Shown in pieces: positions 26,275-36,382 of a DNA stretch of 63,165 nucleotides. This DNA comes from Paraphysoderma sedebokerense (Eukaryota > Blastocladiomycota > Physodermatomycetes > Physodermatales > Physodermataceae). The number at the start of each line of letters is the position of its first letter. The first letter of the stretch is position 1. The stretch lies in contig JAHLJZ010000117.1 of assembly GCA_025602915.1 (NCBI GenBank), forward strand, positions 1-63,165, written 5' to 3'. A program made the position numbers and the translations under genes. The notes under the pieces were generated by a model. It saw nothing but the letters and a program-made list of their open reading frames with translations. It made no database searches and was not told the origin of the DNA.

Positions 26275-27354
26275 TTACTTGGTTTTGCAAATACGAAGTT
26301 TTCCCGGCGAGTATCTATAACGGGACATAAAGATTTAGCTACCTTTTAAAGTTCAGATGTACAAAAGGAACAGACAAAAATGGAGGTAGCTGATTACTTA
26401 CTTGTAATTATCAGCATACATCTTTTTCCTGAACTTGCGAGGGTGGGGCTCATCGACTTGATACTGCCAACCTATTTACGAATAATACCGAAATAAAAAT
26501 GAGTTCAACCTCTCATTATGAAGATATAATAGGCCACGGATGTGAGCTCTGACCTTGTCGTTCAGCAAACATAATAGCTTCATCCTTTGAAGCAAACTTC
26601 ATATTCAAGGCTTGCACAGGATCACCGGACGAGCACCATCCCATTAACGGATTCTCCCATCTTTTGTCAGAAATCAAGCAAAATGCACCCAGATACAAAA
26701 TTAGTTGTTAAGGGATAGGTTAGAACTTTGATTTCGGCTGATTTCGTACGGACAGAGGGAAGAGGGGTAGTTTGTACCTGTCTTGAATATCAAAATCAAT
26801 TCTCCAGAACCTTGTTCCATCAAGACCTGCAGAATTTAGGCATAAAAGAAAGTCCGTCAGTTAAGATTGAAGTTATTCTCTCCATTCCATTGTTCACGAT
26901 AACAGCGCTTTTCTCTTAACTCTGGTCCACTTCATTCACTTCCCCATGCTATTCGTAAAACCACCAATATTTTAATGTCACCATAAACATCTATAAAATT
27001 TTAATCTGAATGAACCATCTCAGACAAGCAAGGAGCACTTTATTAACTGACAGCCACCCTAGGACCCACAAATTCGCACGACCCAGAACAGATAACGGGA
27101 AACTAACCACTCTGCATAGCCGTTTTTGCAGGTTTAAAAATTCTTACAGTTCTCAATCGAATAGAATCTGGTGCACCGCTGATAAAATCAACAGAAACGG
27201 CAGAAGTTTGATCATGTTTGACGAGGGATGACGAGGAGGCAGGACTTGATGCCGGATTAGCCGTGGACGGGTAGTTTAAGCGAGATAACGTAGAAAAAAG
27301 TGCTCTCTGCGAGAGAGGATGAATAGGTCGCAAATGACGGATTGTGGATATCAT
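26275..27354 (-). CDS. NDUFS4: Complex I accessory subunit NDUFS4 (170 aa)
   Basis: This is the AQDQ/18-kDa subunit of mitochondrial NADH:ubiquinone oxidoreductase, on the matrix arm near the NADH-oxidising module. Exons are 27354-27108, 26826-26778, 26660-26554, 26471-26402 and 26314-26275, and all phases fit. The N-terminus is a mitochondrial presequence (MISTIRHLRPIHPLSQRALF). Family signatures follow in order: VRIFKPAKTAMQSG, TRFWRIDFDI, RWENPLMGWCSSGDP, an AIMFAERQG helix, then YADNYKYSPGKLRI at the C-terminus. Length is normal for a fungal NDUFS4. Its presence means the organism keeps respiratory complex I, which excludes Saccharomyces-type yeasts. Translation could also start upstream at a non-ATG codon, but the presequence begins at this ATG. 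Confidence 0.95.
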
Positions 27355-27864
27355 CTTTGCTCTGTGTATCAATTTTTCCGCTGTTGCATTTTTGTCGTTT
27401 ATTTCGAAAAGTTCAACATTTGTCAATCACGTGATCAGAGACTTGAGTCGAAGAAACGAAAAGACTAACATTAAGCAGCTCGGGCAGTCAATCGTAAAGA
27501 ATTTTCCGGCTTAATCGAGCAGTGATGCTAAAATTTATTGCCAGGGATTCCGAAATAATCATTTTTATTTGAACCCGTTGTTGAGTAGCTGGCATCAATC
27601 GACGACGTAAAAGGAGTAATAGGTTCAAAGTGCCATTCAGAAAAAACTGATTTATTTTTTCTCCAGGAAATTACCCCGGAAAGAATTATGCAACAAGGAA
27701 AGAGGTCATCATTCTAAGATCGAAATTTTGTTTTTATTCAAGTTCATGCCTAGTCGACTGAGATACAGCACGCTATAACAGGTGTCAAGTATTGTTATGG
27801 CTATTAGTATATTTTCCAACAAAAACTGCAATTTCAGGGAGAGCCGACACGATCATGCTCACAT

Positions 27865-29277
27865 TTAAGCACGGGTAATTTGATCTCTCAAAGAAAGTCT
27901 TCGGATTCTGCCACCGCCGGGTCTGCATTATGGCAAATGAAATATCGAGAGTAGCGGGTCAGAGTAGTTCGTGAATTACAAGATATATCGTGCTTACCTG
28001 AAGGAATCGGCATTATTTTTGAAGAAAGTCTCAATACTGGTTGGTTCACGGCCTTCCATCATCTTTTTCAAGTCGTCTGTTTTGATGGACCACTTATTGT
28101 CTCTCATCAACATACAAGTCTCAACAGCACATTCAATATTAGTTTCGTTGAGCTCTCCAGTTTCTGCCAAAATTTTACGGAACTCGTCGAAGTTGACGTC
28201 CTTAAATTCAATTTCGGCTTGAAGAACGCGGTTTGCGTGCTCAACCATTTTCATGGCGGTCATAAGTTCCATACCAGTAAAGTTGTATATTTGGTGACGA
28301 TGTTGCTCCATAGATCCCATACGGCCCGAAAGGATGTTAGCGGTAGCCAAACCACAGTCACGGAGATTGACTGGAGCGAAGCGACCACGAGCAGTGGGCA
28401 TTGGGAGGATACCGCGGTCTTGAATCATTCGTGAGAAAAAGAACAACCTACAATGTAATTTTGCCATTCATTAGTGATTTACACATAAGAATGTTAGGGA
28501 AAAACATTACATTTGCTGCCCGAAACCGATACGGCAGACACAGACGTTATGGATACCACTCCTTTTGACCATTTCTTCAACCTCTCTCATTTCTGTGAGG
28601 AACTTGAAGTTTTCACCTTCAGCGTGTTCGAGGGCCAATAGAGACCACATAATCATATGCTTTATTTGGGCTGATTTCATTGCCTATTTGTTAGTGGAAA
28701 AAGGTTATCGTTAGAAGATTTGGCCGGATAACTAATCAGGGCATGACAGGCACAATCCTGGAAAATACCGACCTCAATTGTATTCATGCTTTGCTTTTTA
28801 AACATCTCATTTTCGTTAGGGATAAAAACTACATGGTCCATTCCTTGCATTGCTCTTTCGATAGAGGCTCTGTCGTCAAGGTTCCATTGGCGAAGTTCAC
28901 ATCCAGCGCGCTCCAATTCTTTTGCCATTTCGTCTAAACATCAAGGAATCAAAATCAGTGAACAAGTTAATTGAATTCGCATAACTTATATGACGCCACC
29001 TTCCATGTTAGAAACACCGCAAATCACTTTATTGAAATGCTTTGATTCGACGATAGACTTGGCGCAGAAGAAACCTACAATTTTCGACGAGAGATTAAAT
29101 TTTTATATCGGTCGAAGGAGAGATTTTAAACTAAATGCATACCAACAAAATAATCAGCTATAGAGAACAGGTAAAAGAATATCAATGTTAGTGAATGGAG
29201 TTAGGAACGGCGAAAGTTGACCCTTCCGCACCATTGCAAACGAAAACGTCGCGTTTTGAGGAGAGTAAACCGAACAT
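27865..29277 (-). CDS. NmrA-like Rossmann-fold protein 1 (325 aa)
   Basis: Seven exons: 29277-29232, 29157-29143, 29074-29000, 28933-28773, 28683-28511, 28447-27998 and 27922-27865. The protein follows the NmrA/HSCARG pattern of atypical short-chain dehydrogenases: an N-terminal beta strand and loop, VICGVSN, then a variable middle and a C-terminal helical part (VEHANRVL, NKWSIKTDDL, TSIETFF). Such proteins usually bind NAD(P) and act as redox sensors rather than enzymes. The nucleotide loop is degenerate. Where the family has GATGxxG, this reads NADYFVG, and that loop is encoded by a 15-nt microexon. Exon positions and phases match the NmrA-like gene at 41205 exactly, so the two are paralogs by gene duplication. 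The gene is divergent from the F-box-like gene. The true substrate is unknown. Confidence 0.85.
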
Positions 29278-30165
29278 TGTAGTCAAAGTAGTAAATTGTA
29301 AATTCGTGCCAAGAGGAGGTAAGTTCTAGTATAGACTAGTGATTCTTGCTCATAGGAATACCGTCTCGATTTTATACCTCTACCCCGCAAAAGTAATACA
29401 TTAACTGTGGTGGCGTCAACATCCGTAGACCGTAATTAGGATCGCTGGTTCCACATTTGTCTTGGGTACAGAAATTCAAGTAAGTTTCATGACAAGAGTA
29501 TTACTCCTATTATGTGTTTACGAAACATGTTCCGTCATGGCGCACATCTATATATTTTGTATCGTCGTACAGATTGCTCAGCCGAAATCCGCAGGCTGTT
29601 AGCAGACTTTCGACACAAGAGTGAGGTCATCGGCGGCAGATCCTTGGCAACTCAGTTCTACGCATATTTGTGCGACTGATAGTCTGATTCCCTCTAAACC
29701 GTCGTTGTTAATTCCTGGTGCAAGCGGAACATCAATGCCGATAGTTTTCGTTCTTTGGTTTTGCCTGATCAAATGAGTAGTCTAAGTGTTGCCACATATA
29801 GCGAGATTTTGTTGGTCTTTTTTCGTGCAGCAAGAGCACTGAATTCGAATATCTATGATTTTCTCCCAACAGTCACAAAATATCCAGCTTTTGGCCTTTT
29901 ATTCAACGGAAAGTGTGGTTAACTTATAAATGATCCAAACTAGCCAAAGGCAGGTCCCATGATCGCGCATCGGCTGGACGATGTCGCTTCTTGCGCTCTT
30001 GCACCCGAAATGTGGTTTGCCTTCTCTGAAATTACCACCAAGAAGTGTGCAATTCTAGGCATTAGAGGTGTAGTATCTCTTTATTACCGGTGATTTACAA
30101 TTGACGACAAACCGCTGTTCGATTTAATGCGAAAGTCCACAATCATCTGAATCTCCCATTCCTCA
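29278..30165. promoter_or_regulatory. Divergent intergenic region (NmrA-like 1 / F-box-like)
   Basis: This is 888 bp between two genes transcribed away from each other, so both promoters must lie here. I see no clear TATA box, repeat or additional gene. Confidence 0.5.
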
Positions 30166-31314
30166 ATGTCCGCAATGCCAAATTGTGCAACCGAGTCTTT
30201 AGAATCAACAGCTTCTCAGCGATTCTGGCAATCTTATGACCTTCTCACACATTTAGCGCCTTTCGTTCATCCATCGTCATTTTCTTCTATCATCACTCTG
30301 TCTTCCGCTGCTTCGTCGTGTTACCTCCGATACATATACTCATGCGCTGTAAACATAACACATCCCAGGTCTCTTTTCCAGTTATCGGAGACGATACAAA
30401 AGTCAGTCGAAGAGACAACAGTTTTCGAGTACCATAAGTGGTTAGGAAGTTTACATCTCGAGTTTGGTGCTATGCCAGAACATTCTACTACATCTTGCGC
30501 CGATACCACAGATATGGCCATCTTCGACGTTGAACAATCCTTGCAGAGATTGATAGCCTGTGCACAATTGATAAGCAAAAAGCAGAGTCTAACCAATTGC
30601 GAGGGGGGTGATATGCAGAATTACGTATGGATGGAAAAGGAGCACGCTTTACAGATACGAAAGTTCTCATTTCAATTAATGGTATCCCCGGTTGTCGCAC
30701 AACTTCAGCTATCTAGTGCAATTCTAATGAAATTTTTAATGGAGTTTTCAAATTCTCTTCTTTCAATCCGAATTGACGACTCCGGCTTATACGTTGACGA
30801 AAGAATGTTATGTTCTATTTTTGCGACATGTCCCAACCTCGAAATAGTTGATATCTCATCCAATCTGGTAACAGAGGATATACTTGATTTGCTTCTTAAA
30901 TCATGTCCAAGATTGAACAAGCTTAAACTTTATAAAGCCGATAATATTAGCCTGCAGTATATCCGAGACTTGATCGCAATGGGGAGATTAGAGGAGATTA
31001 AGTATGCTAGCGGTATCACTTCTCATTCCCTCCGCAGAGTAACAGATACAGAGACGGACAAAAGATTCGAAATCCCTATTCGTGAAGGGAGGCGGAAATT
31101 AAAGTATCTAAGTTTAGATCTGACCAAAATGATGTGGTTTCACGAAGCATCGGGAATGCAAGGTGACATTTATAAACAAATCGACATGATTATAAATGGT
31201 CTTAAAGGAAATCATCTGTTAAAATATGTCGAGCTCGATCGAACATTGCTCACTTATCGGCCGCTGATACGGTTTCTGTTGCGGGATAAAGTTGCTATCA
31301 GAGGTATCGAGTAA
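30166..31314 (+). CDS. F-box/LRR-like protein (382 aa)
   Basis: This is a single uninterrupted frame from ATG 30166, unusual beside its intron-rich neighbours. Residues 20-60 (YDLLTHLAPFVHPSSFSSII) resemble a weak F-box, a motif that ties a substrate receptor to SKP1 in SCF ubiquitin ligases. From about residue 180 there are leucine-rich repeat units, clearest at CPNLEIVDISSNLVTEDIL and CPRLNKLKLYKADNISL. That pairing is the usual fungal F-box/LRR adaptor plan. The F-box call is tentative because key hydrophobic positions are poorly conserved. The LRR part is better supported. Target unknown. Confidence 0.6.
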   Translation: MSAMPNCATESLESTASQRFWQSYDLLTHLAPFVHPSSFSSIITLSSAASSCYLRYIYSCAVNITHPRSLFQLSETIQKSVEETTVFEYHKWLGSLHLEFGAMPEHSTTSCADTTDMAIFDVEQSLQRLIACAQLISKKQSLTNCEGGDMQNYVWMEKEHALQIRKFSFQLMVSPVVAQLQLSSAILMKFLMEFSNSLLSIRIDDSGLYVDERMLCSIFATCPNLEIVDISSNLVTEDILDLLLKSCPRLNKLKLYKADNISLQYIRDLIAMGRLEEIKYASGITSHSLRRVTDTETDKRFEIPIREGRRKLKYLSLDLTKMMWFHEASGMQGDIYKQIDMIINGLKGNHLLKYVELDRTLLTYRPLIRFLLRDKVAIRGIE

Positions 31315-31422
31315 GAGCTAACAGTCCCGTGACCGGCTTCAAGATTTTTTTCTGTACATACATGTTATATAGCCCACTGTCACTGGGAATTTGTACATTA
31401 ATTGCCGACTTAATTTATCTTA

Positions 31423-32758
31423 ATGCAAAATATAATGAATATACCGACCTTAGTTAGTCGTCACTTGCAGTTGTCAACTCCGATTGGATCTTTCTCGTCA
31501 ATCCACAAATTCCGATATCAGAGGGTCGTCCCGACTCTTTGTATTCCAACAGTCAATCAGAAACGATTCGCAGGTGAGCATCGTATGGTGTTTGACTTCA
31601 CGGATTATGGAGGCCATGAAATTGTCGAGTTCTAAAACAATTTCAAATTTCGATACGACGAATGTGATGAACACCCTAGGATGGCGCTGTTTTTTGATTC
31701 GACTGTCGTCAATGGAATCAATAATCTGACAATTCTTTCTCCAACTTCGATTCGGTTTTTTTCTGTTTTACAGGCCATAATAAATGGTCGAAAATCAAGA
31801 ATGGAAAAGCAGTGCAGGACGCCAAAAGGGCGCTTCAATTCACCAAGTTAGCAAAAGAAATTATAGGGGCAGTAAAAGGTAGGATACGTTTGTTTATGAA
31901 TTGATCGGTACATTTTACATTGCATCGATAGTCTGTATCTGTCGTCTTACGATTGGAAAAAATTGCAGCCCACGGAACGTCACCAACCACAAACGTTAAA
32001 CTCGCCGCTCTACTGACAAAAGCCAAATCCATAAGCATGCCCAAATCAAACATCGAATCGGCTATTGCGAAAGGGTCAGGGGCAACAAAAGGAGAAGCTA
32101 CACTAAGTGAAGTGACGTATGGAGGAGTTGGGCCTCTAGGTGTAAGCTTTTTGATCGACTGCATGACAGATAAACCAAATCGGGCGGTAAAAGAAGTGAA
32201 GAGTGTACTGAAGGATTTCGGGTACGTTTGATTCAATTTATTAGGCGGCTATGATAATCGCTTAATATATGGCATGGTAGTCGCTAATTCTAATGTTGTA
32301 GTGGATCGACAACCAATACGTCTTATCTGTTCACAAAAAAGGGAGTGATAGCATTTGATAAAGGTAGCAGTGATCACAATCTAGAACAAATGATAGATAA
32401 CAGTATCGAGTACGGTGCGGAGGAGTTTGAAGAGACAGAGGAGGGCGGACTTGAGGTGAGCATTCATCAAACTCCTCTGGATTATTCCCTCTTAAATATA
32501 TTGATTATATGACCGACAAAATGTTTCTGTATCTGCCAGATCATCACGCCTTTCACATCATTATATAAAACTTACTCGTCACTTCTGGGACACTCTTACG
32601 ACATTAAACTGGCAGAAGCGACGTACATTGTCCCCGATGATCAGAAGATAAAAATACCCAAGACTGAAGTAGAAACAATAGAAAGCTTGGTAGATAAATT
32701 AGAAGGGTTAGAAGATGTGGTATCGGTCAGTCATAATGCCGATTGGGGCGATGACTAG
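31423..32758 (+). CDS. TACO1: YebC/TACO1-family mitochondrial translation factor (293 aa)
   Basis: Exons are 31423-31573, 31774-31878, 31969-32221, 32302-32455 and 32540-32758. The first 50 residues form a mitochondrial presequence, with RFAG leading into the mature start. The body is a standard YebC protein: GHNKWSKIKNGKAVQDAKR, then MPKSNIESAIAKGSG, YGGVGPLGVSFLIDC and FTKKGVIAF. YebC-family members bind ribosomes. Mitochondrial TACO1 aids translation of COX1 and helps with difficult proline-rich stretches. The whole three-domain length is present and no key segment is missing. The gene faces the HIG1 gene tail to tail. RCF1 and TACO1 both act on cytochrome oxidase, but that adjacency may be chance. 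Confidence 0.93.
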
Positions 32759-32767
32759 TTATTATAT

Positions 32768-33007
32768 TTATTGGATGTCTAATGTAGGGTGAAGGAATCC
32801 GATTTTGAGAGGGCGTAGATAGATGTATTCAAGATGATTATCGCAGACTTTATTAAGGATAAATGAATTCCATGTATCCAAAAATACGCAAATATATTTA
32901 CATGTGCAATTTATACCGGAAAACGGTAGACGTCTGAATACTTCGGTAAGAAGATCCCTTCTGAGTCCCCGACGATGAGCAGTTTGCCCAAATTGTTTGG
33001 AAGACAT
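32768..33007 (-). CDS. Possible small basic protein (79 aa), doubtful
   Basis: An ATG at 33007 opens a 79-residue frame between the YebC and HIG1 stops. It starts MSSKQFGQTAHRRGLRRDLL and has a basic stretch and a Cys pair. It resembles no family I know. It could simply be the 3' UTR of the HIG1 gene on the same strand. I list it only because the gap has no other content. Confidence 0.2.
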   Translation of the reverse strand: MSSKQFGQTAHRRGLRRDLLTEVFRRLPFSGINCTCKYICVFLDTWNSFILNKVCDNHLEYIYLRPLKIGFLHPTLDIQ

Positions 33008-33088
33008 CCAGTAAATGACCTTTAGCCATGCTTGATTGATCCAACCGGGAACCAAGAACTCCAACGCCGTGATTGACAATTGATGCCC

Positions 33089-33498
33089 CTACTTCTCCTT
33101 TTCTGTTGTAATATCGTTGACTTTCCCACCTTTCATTCCCAATTTTTCCAGTATCGGTGAGTTCGAATAAAACAATAATCCACCCATCAATGCCGCTAGA
33201 GTTAAACCTTGACCAAGTACTCTATACCTCATAAAAACTTGGGCTTTTTTAGAATCTCCCGCCCGCCAAGATGATATACTTTTTATCAGTGCTACTGAAG
33301 TCAGAACGAGACCTAAATTTAAGAGAAAGTAAACGATTAATACATGAGAAGAATCATCAGTGACACCACAGCCTACACTAACAAACGTCAATACGATTGA
33401 CCGAATTGAAAGAGATACATACCGATTGGCACCAACGGTTCTTTTGTAATCTTTCGCTTAAACTTATCTCTGAATGTTTCGGGAGCTTCGTACGGCAT
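33089..33498 (-). CDS. RCF1: HIG1-domain protein, respiratory supercomplex factor 1 type (99 aa)
   Basis: This is a mitochondrial inner-membrane protein of the HIG1/RCF1 family, which associates with cytochrome oxidase and III-IV supercomplexes. Two exons, 33498-33423 and 33312-33089, join in phase 1. Start ATG 33498 gives MPYEAPETFRDKFKRK, the normal soluble N-terminus. The signature KEPLVPIG follows, then two membrane helices around a basic loop (SWRAGDSKKAQVFMRYRVLGQG). RxxxQ-type contacts of the family are present. It is slightly shorter than yeast Rcf1 and lacks the long C-terminal extension, so a HIGD2-like assignment is equally fair. Confidence 0.9.
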
Positions 33499-34103
33499 TT
33501 TATATTTACGAAGGACTTGAAATCTGTAAATGCTATTTAATATGCCGTTTCGATATGAGAGGATATGTAAGGGTGCCAGTCTGATCAAGTCCGACACTTT
33601 TCGAATCGAATGACAAATCCGTGTTTTTGTGTGGCTGAACGTTTCCTCTGCGGCAAGATCGCGAGAAACAGGCGAGGATGACGGAATAAATTTAATTTAT
33701 TGGAATCAGTAAGATGCCACTAAGCTGTGTATTAAAAGTATAGAGCAACTTATAAGAGCAGCTTTCACGGCGAGAGAATTTCAGGATATCATCCACGATA
33801 TTCTCTTGTATACAATTCAAAATTAATGGGACAGATTCCTCTGGTTTGGTGCGAACGGAGGATTTGTGCGCAGAAGAGTTATATACATATATCTATTATT
33901 GAACAGAATTTAAAAAAATTGATTAATTCGATTACACTTCACCCTACTCCATCAAGCTTCACGTCTGTTCACTGACGCCCCCCTGAAAAAGTGGTGAGGT
34001 GGTGAGGCCCACCGTGTAGAGTGTTGCGGTCTCTTTCTTGACTATTCAACTTCAAAGGGTGCCTCTTAACGGCTTCAAGATATACCTGTTTTGGCGTAAG
34101 AAA
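33499..34103. promoter_or_regulatory. Divergent intergenic region (RCF1 / GPCR)
   Basis: This 605-bp stretch between outward-facing genes must hold both promoters. No other feature was recognised. Confidence 0.45.
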
Positions 34104-35284
34104 ATGTCCGAGTTTGTCAAAGCCCCTTGGCAACTGCCCGACAATCTCGTTTCTTACAACCGTGCGAATGCAATTCTGGCAGTCGCGGGCATCTTCACGA
34201 ACGCGTTCCTACAGTTAAGATTCTACAGAAACAGAAAACAAATTCAAATATCAAGCGTACCTTTGCTGCATGTCTCCATCTGCGACCTATTATTACTTAG
34301 CACAGTAGCAATATCTTGTATAGCATTGGAAATTAAAAGGGAGCTTCCCTGGGAATGGTGTCAAGTGAACGGATATATGATAGTGCAAACCATAGGTAGC
34401 CATATTCATTTGGAAGGTGCACCCGATACATTTTTTGAATTAACAAATAATTGTTCTTTCAGTACCGTCAGCACTTTCTTATTCGATAATTAGTATTGAC
34501 CGTTACAAACAGATAATTCTGGGTCAGACTACAACACCGAAAGAATTAGTTCTGATGATAGTCATGGTTTGGGCTGTCGGTGCGGTAATGGCCACAATCC
34601 CTCTCCTAACAAGGATATTCTTCGTCCCTCAAGCGTCCAGAGTGTACTGTCTAGGCGAGATGTTCGGCCAAACGATAGGTCATCGGATTTCTGCCATTGT
34701 TTCTGCCATGTCAATTCTTGCGGGGTGCCTCACTATTGCCGTTTCTTACTATTTTATACATAAAAGAGCCGCTTCTGATGGTTTCAAGTGGCGGTCTCAT
34801 ACTTTCCTTTCAGCAGATTAAGAATATGCCACCGATTCCGGGACAAAAAATCCAACAGCTGTTGCTACTGGTGTCGCAGATTATAACGCGACATCTAAAA
34901 AGACTTCCGAGTCTTTAGGAAAATTCACAGAAAATGATGCGTATATGAAACAACTACAGCTCACATTGAAATTAGTTTTCCTGACAGTTTATTTTTGGTC
35001 GAGTAAGTACGCATTTTGCAAACATGTACAGAACCAATGCAATATCTTAAGTAACGAACTGACCCATTATGATTTTAGCTTGGTTCACTGCTCTTGCTTC
35101 CTTCGTTTATCAAATGATATCAAAGCAGAATGTCTCACCTGAGCTGGACTTTGCCCTGACAATGGTAGCAAATAGTGCAAGCGTGATCAATCCTCTTCTG
35201 GTGCTGAGCATGGACAGTAGGTGGAGAATAAAATTTCCTCTGCAAATGTGCCGGAAGCGGAAAACGGAAATATCAGAATATTGA
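34104..35284 (+). CDS. Class A (rhodopsin-like) GPCR (331 aa)
   Basis: Exons are 34104-34395, 34463-34780, 34823-35002 and 35079-35284, one open frame. Hallmarks of the rhodopsin class are in register. N33 lies in TM1 and D61 in TM2 (LHVSICDLLL). C86 is the TM3 cysteine, exactly 24 residues before D110 of the D110-R111-Y112 motif. W134 lies in TM4, and C160 in the second outer loop can bridge C86. TM6 carries a Trp (VYFWSTWF), and TM7 has N301-P302. The NPxxY tyrosine is replaced (NPLLV). The TM7 stretch ANSASVINP mirrors opsins, but N295 stands where opsins have the retinal lysine, so it cannot bind retinal in the usual way. A 60-residue Ser/Thr-rich third inner loop could be phosphorylated. 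Ligand unknown. Class A receptors are rare in fungi. Confidence 0.83.
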
Positions 35285-36382
35285 TAACAGTCAGATATCA
35301 TGAAATATGGTATATCTATTCTCCAGTTTTGAGAGGAGTTGTAAAATCTTTCAGGTGCGCATGCCCAGATACATAATACATGGCTCACATTTACAAGCTA
35401 TAGTGGAGAGTTAAGTGAGCTGAGAAAAGTCAAAAGTCCGAAAGAGCCTTCCATGGGAATGGTTCAAGCACAATAAATTTCTTCTTGCACTTGATATGGG
35501 CAACAGATATAGGTTGGAATTGCCAAAACGAAATTGGCGGCAGCGGAAAGAAAATCAAAGTAAAGAGAGAGCCGTTGTCGAGCATGATATTTGAACTCTT
35601 AATCGTATATCGTACCTTTCCGTTTGGCGTTTACCATAAAGTTCAACTCATAACAGTTACAGCCTTTTGTTTGAACGAACATATTAAGCCGAAAAAAAAT
35701 CAATGGGCTTATCAGATTATGATTCCAAATCGTAAGGAAAGCTGTACTAACATTGGAGTAAGATTATGACTGATTAAGGGGCATACGTTTTGGACTTTCC
35801 TAAACATTTTTTGCTGCAGGAGAAACCTGAGATTTTGCCATTATTGCATGTTTATTCATTGCAGTAATACATGCACTTACATATTTTAAACACACACCTC
35901 AAGGAGCAAATAAGATTCGACAGCACAAATACGGACTCGGAAGCCCATCTATTGCGTCTACAGAGACGGAATCACTGAAACTTACAGGACTGCTACATCT
36001 CTGATTGTATCATACAAGCCCAGCAAATTATGCCGCTAAACTAAACTGAAAATATCCTTATATGACACATAAATAACATCTAAACTACAACGAATAAAAA
36101 TAAATATATCATAACAAGCCTATTTCAGACATCGCCTATCCCTACATACCACTATTTCATTTCTTGTCGCGACAATCCGCGTAATTAATTAGTTATAGTG
36201 TTGTGCTGACCACTAATATATAATAGATATATCAGTTTAATGATTGTTGAGATTAAATATCACTATAGCAATTTGTAGTTGGATATTTAGGCTCCTTTTT
36301 TTTGGGAAAATTTTCCCTTTATCTTGCGCCATAAAGAGCCTTTTGAAAAGAAATGAGACATGTAAATATACAACCCGATGAA
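35285..36382. other. Intergenic, with partial copy of kinase 5' DNA
   Basis: This is 1.1 kb of AT-rich sequence between convergent genes. The only structure seen is the direct-repeat fragment at 35762-35831. A 94-codon open frame at 35485 starts at TTG, has no motif, and overlaps that repeat, so it is not called. Confidence 0.5.
35762..35831. repeat. Direct-repeat fragment matching 38230-38299
   Basis: Seventy bases match 38230-38299 in the same orientation with about nine differences. The matching source contains the 27-nt second exon of the kinase gene and its flanking splice sites, so a piece of the kinase 5' region was copied downstream of the kinase 3' end. Confidence 0.8.

Noticed and set aside
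34104-35284. Opsin
   Set aside because: The retinal-binding lysine position is Asn (N295), so the receptor is class A but not a typical opsin.
35485-35769. 94-codon plus-strand frame
   Set aside because: Starts at TTG, no motif, overlaps a duplicated intron fragment.
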